64,000 nucleotides of DNA from Jeongeupia sp. USM3 (lineage in GTDB: Bacteria > Pseudomonadota > Gammaproteobacteria > Burkholderiales > Chitinibacteraceae). Location of the stretch: contig NZ_CP017668.1 of assembly GCF_001808185.1 (NCBI RefSeq), forward strand, positions 2,356,001 through 2,420,000. Reading direction: 5' to 3'. Made by a program: the position numbers and the translations under genes. The notes under the pieces were generated by a model. It made no database searches. It had not been told where the DNA came from and saw only the letters and a program-made list of their open reading frames with translations. Positions 58,350 through 64,000 of this stretch are shown here, one piece after another. The stretch's first letter is position 1, and every line of letters starts with the position of its first letter.

Positions 58350-58817
58350 ATGGCGCAGTACACCGCCGAAGTGATCTGGATGCGCGGCGATCAGGATTTT
58401 CTCGGCAACCGTTACAGCCGGCGGCATGCGCTGCGTTTCGACGGCGGCATCGAGGTCGCCGGTTCGTCGTCGCCGCATGTCGTGCCGTTGCCGATGTCCG
58501 ACGCGGCGGCGGTCGATCCGGAGGAGGCGTTCGTCGCATCGCTGTCGAGCTGCCACATGCTGTGGTTCCTGTCGATTGCCGCCAAACGCGGTTTCTGCGT
58601 CGACTGCTACGTCGACCACGCGGTCGGCGAAATGGGCCCGAATGCCGAGGGCAAGACGGCGATGACGGTGGTGACGCTGCGTCCGGACGTGCTGTTCTCC
58701 GGCGACCGCCTGCCGAGCCGCGACGAGATCGGCCGGCTGCACCACGATGCGCATGCGGCGTGCTACATCGCCAATTCGGTGCGCACCGAGGTGCGCTGCG
58801 AGCCTTGCCTAGACTGA
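58350..58817 (+). CDS. OsmC/Ohr-family peroxiredoxin-like protein
   Basis: 155-residue OsmC-family protein. 'DPEEAFVASLSSCHMLWFLS' carries the first redox Cys (about 60), and a second Cys lies in the strand 'KRGFCVDCYVDHAVG'. 'HHDAHAACYIANSVRTEV' closes the fold. OsmC and Ohr proteins reduce organic hydroperoxides using thiol chemistry. The ATG at 58350 is preferred over 58344 because GGGAGGA then has a normal 7-base spacing. Confidence 0.88.
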   Translation: MAQYTAEVIWMRGDQDFLGNRYSRRHALRFDGGIEVAGSSSPHVVPLPMSDAAAVDPEEAFVASLSSCHMLWFLSIAAKRGFCVDCYVDHAVGEMGPNAEGKTAMTVVTLRPDVLFSGDRLPSRDEIGRLHHDAHAACYIANSVRTEVRCEPCLD

Positions 58818-58842
58818 AGTGGTGACCGCCAGGGAGTGTTGC

Positions 58843-59073
58843 ATGTCGTTTCAAAGCTATCTCGACAATATCCGCGCCAAGACCGGCCAGTCGCCCGACG
58901 ACTTCCGCCGTCTGGCCGACGCCCGGGGTTTTGCGGTCGACGGCGTGCTCAAGCCCGGGGTGAAGGCTGGCCAGATCGTCGACTGGCTGAAGACCGACTT
59001 CGAGCTCGGTCACGGTCATGCAATGGCGGTTTACGCGCTGCTCAAGGGCATCCGGCGCGAGGGCGATGCCTGA
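58843..59073 (+). CDS. DUF4287 domain protein
   Basis: 76-residue protein with the DUF4287 pattern 'SFQSYLDNIRAKTGQSPDDF', 'LKPGVKAGQIVDWLKTDFEL' and 'GHGHAMAVYALLKG'. It is small, helical and cytoplasmic; function unknown. ATG at 58843 is preceded by AGGGAG. Co-directional with osmC and 25 bases behind it, then closed by a terminator shared with the convergent glxK. Confidence 0.87.
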   Translation: MSFQSYLDNIRAKTGQSPDDFRRLADARGFAVDGVLKPGVKAGQIVDWLKTDFELGHGHAMAVYALLKGIRREGDA

Positions 59074-59076
59074 ACG

Positions 59077-59104
59077 AAAAAACGGCGCCCGCGGGCGCCG
59101 TTTT
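59077..59104. terminator. Bidirectional intrinsic terminator
   Basis: AAAACGGCGCCC/GGGCGCCGTTTT stem with a minimal GC loop between convergent DUF4287 and glycerate kinase genes. Confidence 0.92.
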
Positions 59105-59120
59105 GCGAAGCGTACCGGGA

Positions 59121-60263
59121 TCAGCCCAGCCCGCGGCCTATCTGCAGCGCCGCGGCGATATTGCGCGCGGCAAGCCGGACGTTGTCGGCCGCTTTGGCGA
59201 GTGCTTCGTCGACCGAGCAAGCGTGGTAGAGCACGCTGAACACCGCGTCGATGCCGTGCGCGTGGACGACGCCGACGTCGGGCGCCAGGCAGCCGGCGAT
59301 GCCGATCACCGGCTTGCCGTGGCGCTTGGCGACGCGGGCGACGCCGATCGGCGTCTTGCCGTGGATCGTCTGGCTGTCGATCCGGCCTTCGCCGGTGATC
59401 ACCAGGTCGCAATCGGCGACAATGGCGTCGAGGCCGACCGCTTCCATGACGATCTCGATCCCCGGCCGCAGCGTGCCGCCCAAGAACGCGAGCATCGCCG
59501 CGCCCATGCCGCCGGCGGCGCCGGCACCGGGCACGGTGTCGACGTGGATGCCGAGGTCGTGGCCGATCACGCTGGCGTAGTGGCCGAGGTTGGCGTCGAG
59601 CTGGGCGACGATCTCCGGCGTTGCGCCCTTCTGCGGGCCGAACACGTGCGAGGCACCCTTGGGGCCGGTCAGCGGGTTGTCGACATCGCAGGCGACGTCG
59701 ATATGGCAGTCCTTGAGCCGGGGGTCGAGCCCGGCCACGTCGATCAGCGCCAGCCGCGCCAGCGCGCCGCCGCCGAAGCCGAGTTCGCGGCCGTCGCGGT
59801 CGAGCAGCCGGGCGCCGAGCGCCTGCACCATGCCGGCGCCGCCGTCGTTGGTCGCGCTGCCGCCGATGCCGATGATGAAGCGGCGGGCGCCGGCGTCGAG
59901 CGCGGCGCGGATCAGCTCGCCGGTGCCGTAGCTCGTCGTCTGCAGCGGATTGCGCAGGCTGGGCGGCACCAGCGCCAGGCCGCTGGCGGCGGCCATTTCG
60001 ATGATGGCGGTCCGGCCGTCGCCGGACAGGCCGTAAAACGCCTGGACGCAGTCGCCGAGCGGGCCGGTCACGCTGGTGTGCACCAGCTTGCCGTGCAGCG
60101 CGTCGACCATCGCGGCGACGGTGCCTTCGCCGCCGTCGGCAACCGGCAGCTTCAGGTAGTCGGCGTCGGGCCAGACTTCGCGCATGCCGGCCTCGATATT
60201 GATCGCGACGTCGAGCGCCGACAGGCTTTCCTTGTACGAATCGGGGGCGATGACGATTTTCAT
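59121..60263 (-). CDS. glxK: Glycerate kinase (GlxK/GarK family)
   Basis: 380-residue glycerate kinase, family 1. 'MKIVIAPDSYKESLSALDVA', 'LPVADGGEGTVAAMVDA', 'IGIGGSATNDGGAGMVQALG' and 'DCDLVITGEGRIDSQTIHGK' are the family signatures. It phosphorylates D-glycerate to 2-phosphoglycerate, feeding lower glycolysis. It lies 13 bases after gntP in the same transcript, which indicates a glycerate uptake and phosphorylation module. Confidence 0.94.
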   Translation of the reverse strand: MKIVIAPDSYKESLSALDVAINIEAGMREVWPDADYLKLPVADGGEGTVAAMVDALHGKLVHTSVTGPLGDCVQAFYGLSGDGRTAIIEMAAASGLALVPPSLRNPLQTTSYGTGELIRAALDAGARRFIIGIGGSATNDGGAGMVQALGARLLDRDGRELGFGGGALARLALIDVAGLDPRLKDCHIDVACDVDNPLTGPKGASHVFGPQKGATPEIVAQLDANLGHYASVIGHDLGIHVDTVPGAGAAGGMGAAMLAFLGGTLRPGIEIVMEAVGLDAIVADCDLVITGEGRIDSQTIHGKTPIGVARVAKRHGKPVIGIAGCLAPDVGVVHAHGIDAVFSVLYHACSVDEALAKAADNVRLAARNIAAALQIGRGLG

Positions 60264-60276
60264 GCTTCGCTCCTTG

Positions 60277-61536
60277 TCAGAAGATCTTGAACACGCCGAA
60301 GATCAGCGTCGACACGATGGTGATCACGAGGCCGACGGCGGTTTCGTACGGGATGACCTTGAGGCGTTCGGTGATGCTCATGTTCACCGCGCCACCGGTG
60401 GCGTGGAAGAAGCTGCCGTGCGGCATGTGGTCGAACACCGTTGCACCGCTGTGGATCATTGCCGCGGCCGCGAGTGCCGGCACGCCGAGCTCGAGCAGCG
60501 TGCTGCTGAACACCTGCGAAGCGACGACGGTACCGGCGGTGGTTGACGCGGTCGCCAGCGACATCAGCGCACCGGACACCGGCGCCAGCACGTAGGCCGG
60601 TAGGCCCGACGCCTGCAGCACGTCGATCAGCACGACCTTGAGGTGCGAGGCGCCGATGATGCCGGCAAGCGTACCGGTGCCGAGCAGCATGATCGCCACC
60701 GGCGCCATCCGGCCCAGGCCGGCAACGGCGTAGCTGTTGCTGTTCTTGAACTTGCCCATTGCCAGCGCGCCCATCAGCCCGCCGAGCGGCAAGGCGATCA
60801 TCGGGTCGATCTTGATGCCGAACAGCGGACGCAGCGCCAGGAGCACGATGGCGACGACCGGTGCGACCAGCGCCGCGCCGAACGACGGCAGGCTGCCGTG
60901 GTCGTGCTGGATCACCTCGGATTCCTGCACCTTGCTGCCGCGGTTGATCAGCCGCTTGGCGATGAAATACGCCGCCACCAGGCCGAACAGGCCCGGGATC
61001 ACGCCGGCACCCATCACGCTGGTCAGCGGCAGGTGGAAGGTGTCGGCCGCGGCGATCGCGTTCGGGTTCGGGCTCATCACGTTGCCGGCCTTGCCGCCGC
61101 CGATCATCGCCAGCAGGATCGCCATTTTCGACAGGTCGGCCCGGCGGGCGATCGCCAGTGCGATCGGCGCGACGGTGATCACCGCAACGTCGATGAACAC
61201 GCCGACGGCGGTCAGGATCATCGTCGCAACCGCCAGCGCCAGCAGCGCGCGGGTTTCGCCGAGCTTCTTGACGATGGTTTCGGCGATGGCCGCGGCCGCG
61301 CCCGATTCGATCAGCACGCCGGCGAGCACGCCGGCAGCGAGGATGCGCAGCACCGCGGGGATGATGCCCTTGGCGCCGCCCATCATCAGCTCGACCGTGG
61401 CCGAGATGTCGACGCCGCCGACGAGGCCGCCGACCAAGGCGCCGACGATCATGCCGTAGGCCGGCGGCACTTTCTTGAGGATCAGGCCGATGGCGACGAC
61501 GAGCGCCGCCAGCGCGCCGAGGGTAGAGACTTCCAT
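60277..61536 (-). CDS. GntP-family organic-acid/H+ symporter
   Basis: 419-residue membrane protein, about 12-14 helices, GntP family. Signature stretches: 'GLILKKVPPAYGMIVGALVG', 'GGGKAGNVMSPNPNAIAAAD', 'ATASTTAGTVVASQ' and 'SGATVFDHMPHGSFFHATGG'. GntP members carry gluconate, glycerate or related sugar acids; the downstream glycerate kinase points to D-glycerate. The start at 61536 has GGGAG about 9 bases upstream; an ATG at 61551 has none. Confidence 0.92.
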   Translation of the reverse strand: MEVSTLGALAALVVAIGLILKKVPPAYGMIVGALVGGLVGGVDISATVELMMGGAKGIIPAVLRILAAGVLAGVLIESGAAAAIAETIVKKLGETRALLALAVATMILTAVGVFIDVAVITVAPIALAIARRADLSKMAILLAMIGGGKAGNVMSPNPNAIAAADTFHLPLTSVMGAGVIPGLFGLVAAYFIAKRLINRGSKVQESEVIQHDHGSLPSFGAALVAPVVAIVLLALRPLFGIKIDPMIALPLGGLMGALAMGKFKNSNSYAVAGLGRMAPVAIMLLGTGTLAGIIGASHLKVVLIDVLQASGLPAYVLAPVSGALMSLATASTTAGTVVASQVFSSTLLELGVPALAAAAMIHSGATVFDHMPHGSFFHATGGAVNMSITERLKVIPYETAVGLVITIVSTLIFGVFKIF

Positions 61537-61568
61537 GATATCGACTCCCATGTGTTGTGGAGCCGATG

Positions 61569-61590
61569 GTAGTCGGCGGATTCCGACTAC
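61569..61590. promoter_or_regulatory. Operator candidate 1 upstream of gntP-glxK
   Basis: GTAGTCGG-N6-CCGACTAC, perfect eight-base arms, about 33 bases upstream of the gntP start. Confidence 0.5.
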
Positions 61591-61594
61591 ACTA

Positions 61595-61608
61595 CGTGCA
61601 ATTGCACG
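61595..61608. promoter_or_regulatory. Operator candidate 2 upstream of gntP-glxK (CdaR-like)
   Basis: CGTGCAATTGCACG, a perfect 14-base palindrome, four bases beyond candidate 1 and just after the cdaR gene. Likely site for CdaR (inference). Confidence 0.55.
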
Positions 61609-61654
61609 AACTATGCCGATGGGTTTTCGGTATTTTTCGGAGGTTTGATGGGAA

Positions 61655-62812
61655 TCAAGCCGGCCGGGTCAGGTCGAGCTGCAGCGCGACGTACAGCAGC
61701 AGCCGGTTGTCGGTGTGCTCGAGAGTCAGCCCGGTCGCATCGGCGATGCGCGACAGCCGGTAGTCGAGCGTGTTGCGGTGAATGCCGAGCGCCTGCGCGG
61801 TGCGGCCGGGGTGCATGTCGTTGGCGAACCACGCGAGCAAGGTCTCGCGCAGCTGGCCGCGCGCATCGGCGCGCTGCAGTTGCGCCAGCGGCCGCGCCAG
61901 CTCGGCGGCCTGCCAGCTCTGGTGCAGGCCTTCGAGCAGTACCGGCAGCGCCAGGTCCTGGTAGAAATACGCCCGCGCATCCGGGTCGCGCTGGCGGCCG
62001 AGCTTGAGCGTCGTCGCCGCGGTGCGGTACGAACGGGCGAGGCCGCCGGCACCGGCGAAGTAGTTGCCGAGCGCGATGCGCACGCCGAGCGGGCTCTCGA
62101 TGCGCATCCGTGCCAGCAGCTGCCAGACGCGGTCGCGGTGCGATTCGAAATCCCAGCGGCCGGCGCGCTCGACCACCGGCTTCAGAACGACGACTTCGGA
62201 CAGTGAAACCGTGGCGATCAGGTTGTCGCGCTCGGGGGTGGTCAGCAGCGTCTGCAGCCGCTGCAGCTCGTTGAAGGCGGCGTCGACGCCGAGCTCGCTG
62301 CTGTCGATTTCGATCACCGCGGCGACGCGCGGCGCGGCCAGGTCGATGCCGAGCTGGCGGGCCCAGTCGGTCAGCCGGGCATCGGGTGTTTCGGTGCGGG
62401 TCAGCTCGAGCACCAGCTCCTCGCGCAGCCGGGTGTCGCGCGCCAGCAGCCGGGTCAGCCTCGCCTGCTCGAGCGTCATTTCGGCGGTCACGCGCACCAG
62501 CTCGCCGAACTGGCGTACCGCGCCAGGCTCGCCGGTCAGGCCGACGACGCCGACGATGCGCCCTTCGCTCGACAGCGGCAGGTTGACGCCGGGGCGCACG
62601 CCCTTGAGCCGCTCGGCCGTGGCGCCGTCGATCTCGACGGTGCGTGCCTGCGCCAGCGCCAGCAGCGCGCCTTCGTGCAACTGGCCGATCCGTTCGGGGT
62701 GGCCGCTGGCGACGATGGTCCCGCCCTCGTCCATGACGTTGACGTTGCAGGCGATGATGCGCATCGTCCGCGCAACGATCTCCTGCGCCAGCGCCGGGTC
62801 GAGCCGGCTCAT
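61655..62812 (-). CDS. cdaR: CdaR-family sugar-diacid regulator
   Basis: 385-residue regulator: N-terminal diacid-recognition domain (from 'LDPALAQEIVARTMRIIACN', then 'VNVMDEGGTIVASGHPERIG' and 'PLSSEGRIVGVVGLTGEPGA'), a central GGDEF-like fold without catalytic motif, and a PucR-type C-terminal helix-turn-helix 'GRTAQALGIHRNTLDYRLSR'. In E. coli CdaR activates glucarate, galactarate and glycerate genes in response to glycerate. Here it lies directly upstream of gntP-glxK on the same strand, which fits control of that module. Confidence 0.93.
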   Translation of the reverse strand: MSRLDPALAQEIVARTMRIIACNVNVMDEGGTIVASGHPERIGQLHEGALLALAQARTVEIDGATAERLKGVRPGVNLPLSSEGRIVGVVGLTGEPGAVRQFGELVRVTAEMTLEQARLTRLLARDTRLREELVLELTRTETPDARLTDWARQLGIDLAAPRVAAVIEIDSSELGVDAAFNELQRLQTLLTTPERDNLIATVSLSEVVVLKPVVERAGRWDFESHRDRVWQLLARMRIESPLGVRIALGNYFAGAGGLARSYRTAATTLKLGRQRDPDARAYFYQDLALPVLLEGLHQSWQAAELARPLAQLQRADARGQLRETLLAWFANDMHPGRTAQALGIHRNTLDYRLSRIADATGLTLEHTDNRLLLYVALQLDLTRPA

Positions 62813-62823
62813 GACAGCCGGTC

Positions 62824-63393
62824 CTAGTAGTTGCCGCCGGGGTTGACGACCGGCTTCTGGGCCCGGCTCAGGCCGAAGCCCTTGCGGATGTCGTCCTGCG
62901 CCAGCGGATCGTTGAAACGGCAGAAGTCGTCGAGCAGCTCGCCCGAGTAGGCGTTGTAGTTGGCCTTGACGACCTTCTGCCACTTGCGGTTCAGGTCCTG
63001 CCACTGGCCGTCGCCACTGCCGTAGGCGTAGACGCGGTATTGCGCGCTGCTGCAGTCCATCGCCTCGTAGGTGACGTTCCAGACGCCGCCCTTGGGCACG
63101 ACGGCGACGGCGTAGCGCACCAGCTTGTCGTCGGGGCTGACGGTGATCGAGTCGACGGCAATGTAGAAGCTGTTGCGGCGCGATTCGTAGTTGACGGTGA
63201 ACGGCGCCCACTGCTTCAGCGACGACAGTTCGGGCCGGTCGAACGGTTTTTCGGCCGGCGCCGGCTGCTCCTTGTCCTTGAGCATGTCCATGATGTTGAG
63301 GCCGGTGTTGTCGCCCGCGGTCTGCGGGTTGTTGTACTCGGCGGCGTGGACGGAAGCGGCAAGGCAGGCGGCGATCAGGGCGAGGCGTTTCAT
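62824..63393 (-). CDS. CNP1-like family secreted protein
   Basis: 189-residue predicted periplasmic protein. Signal peptide 'MKRLALIAACLAASVHAAEY'. The mature chain matches the CNP1-like family: 'WAPFTVNYESRRNSFYIAVD', 'SITVSPDDKLVRYAVAVVPK' and 'AMDCSSAQYRVYAYG' with two cysteines (a second in 'DDFCRF'). Function unknown; the family is found mainly in betaproteobacteria, including Neisseria. GGAG lies upstream of the ATG at 63393. Sits between cdaR and a metal exporter, all minus strand, with short gaps. Confidence 0.85.
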   Translation of the reverse strand: MKRLALIAACLAASVHAAEYNNPQTAGDNTGLNIMDMLKDKEQPAPAEKPFDRPELSSLKQWAPFTVNYESRRNSFYIAVDSITVSPDDKLVRYAVAVVPKGGVWNVTYEAMDCSSAQYRVYAYGSGDGQWQDLNRKWQKVVKANYNAYSGELLDDFCRFNDPLAQDDIRKGFGLSRAQKPVVNPGGNY

Positions 63394-63432
63394 CAGCGGG
63401 ACTCCGGATAACGCTGGCGATGCTAGCACACG

Positions 63433-64000
63433 TCAGCGTTGCCCGGCCCGGATCGGGATCACCTTGCCCGGCGGATGGACGAACCAGCCCGGCTGCAGCG
63501 TCGCGTGGCCGATGCCGAAGCGCTCGCTCAGCATCCGCGTCAGCCGCAGCAGCAGCCCCGGCCATTGTTCGGGTTGCGCGACGACGAGGTGCGCCGACAT
63601 CGCGACCCGGCCGCCGCCGAGCGGCCAGACGTGCAGGTCGTGGACCTCGATCACGCCGGGCTCGGCGGCGATCGCCGCGCCGATCTCGGCCAGGTTCAGG
63701 TGGCCGGGCACGCCGTCCATCAGCTCGTGCGTCGACTGCCGCAGCAGCCGCCAGGTCGAACGCAGGATCAGCAGCGACACGGCAACCGAGAGGATGGGGT
63801 CGATCGGCAGCCAGCCGGTGAACCAGATCACCGCGCCGGCGACGATGGCGGCGACCGAGCCGAGCAGGTCGCCGAGGACGTGGACCAGCGCGGCACGGCT
63901 GTTGAGGTTGTGCGCGTCGCCGGCGAGCAGCCACGCCGAGACGAGGTTGACCAGCAGGCCGATCACCGCGATCAGCATCACCCCGCCGCCGTTGACCGGC
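63433..64000 (-). CDS. Cation diffusion facilitator (partial, N-terminus beyond window)
   Basis: C-terminal about 189 residues of a CDF zinc/cobalt-type exporter. The frame stays open to the window edge, so the first helices are missing. 'VIGLLVNLVSAWLLAGDAHN' and 'LNSRAALVHVLGDLLGSVAA' (HxxxD metal site, DmeF/CzcD pattern) are followed by two helices and the cytoplasmic domain 'VIEVHDLHVWPLGGGRVAMS' with 'HATLQPGWFVH'. Predicted to export divalent metal with proton exchange. Confidence 0.9.
   Translation of the reverse strand, partial: PVNGGGVMLIAVIGLLVNLVSAWLLAGDAHNLNSRAALVHVLGDLLGSVAAIVAGAVIWFTGWLPIDPILSVAVSLLILRSTWRLLRQSTHELMDGVPGHLNLAEIGAAIAAEPGVIEVHDLHVWPLGGGRVAMSAHLVVAQPEQWPGLLLRLTRMLSERFGIGHATLQPGWFVHPPGKVIPIRAGQR

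Overview
The window is a GC-rich bacterial chromosome segment packed with short-gapped operons. Gene content points to a betaproteobacterium, most likely Neisseriales (Chromobacteriaceae or Chitinibacteraceae): yidC-mnmE, a zapA-6S RNA-fau block, type IV pilus minor pilins, HemJ, and a two-gene N-acetylglucosamine-type PTS that would suit a chitin user. The genus is inference. The window opens inside yidC, normally part of the rpmH-rnpA-yidC-mnmE block beside oriC, so the replication origin is probably just upstream. Four good parS-type palindromes between 4.9 and 14.7 kb fit an origin-proximal centromere.

Layout. 0-15.5 kb: yidC, a HAD phosphatase, an AraC regulator, mnmE, then both topoisomerase IV subunits (parE, parC) with a phosphotransferase, an acetyltransferase, a soluble chemoreceptor and a VanY-like peptidase, followed by a minus-strand group ending in thiD. 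15.5-19 kb: rubredoxin, an M48 lipoprotein, hemJ, a CYTH protein and hemL. 19-25 kb: one tightly overlapping type IV pilus operon, pilY1-fimT-pilV-pilW-pilX-pilE. 25-29.4 kb: a TlpA-like thioredoxin, an RbgA-like GTPase flanked by DnaA-box repeat units, a BtuF-like binding protein, then zapB-like-zapA-6S RNA-fau. 29.6-34.2 kb: a fused EIIA-HPr-EI protein and an EIIC-EIIB permease with a second, cysteine-less EIIB-like domain. 34.2-43 kb: nucleosidase, ArsC-like protein, a PEBP-Rof fusion, a BcsA-like glycosyltransferase with PilZ, dienelactone hydrolase, SDR, adenosine deaminase and a DUF2252 protein.

43-52 kb: a large non-coding repeat-like block, an orphan GltI-like binding protein, ridA-dadA with a divergent LysR gene, a sulfide:quinone-oxidoreductase-like pair, the YjjPB exporter, msrQ and proB. 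52.4-57.6 kb: an accessory stretch of small co-directional genes (lipoprotein, MmcQ/YjbR, GNAT, four unknown small proteins, two glyoxalase-fold proteins). Its middle part is AT-richer and separated by imperfect hairpins that resemble integron attC sites, with no integrase visible. 57.7-64 kb: NUDIX, OsmC, DUF4287, a D-glycerate module (glxK-gntP-cdaR) with two palindromic operator candidates, a CNP1-like protein and a truncated CDF metal exporter.

Novelty candidates, in order: the PEBP-Rof fusion; the parS set woven into the topoisomerase IV genes; the cassette-like array; paired DnaA-box units around rbgA; stop-codon-abutting palindromic repeats; the NagE-type permease with a dead second EIIB; and an eight-C tract in the yjjP start region. 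No CRISPR array, tRNA, rRNA, transposase or phage module was seen.
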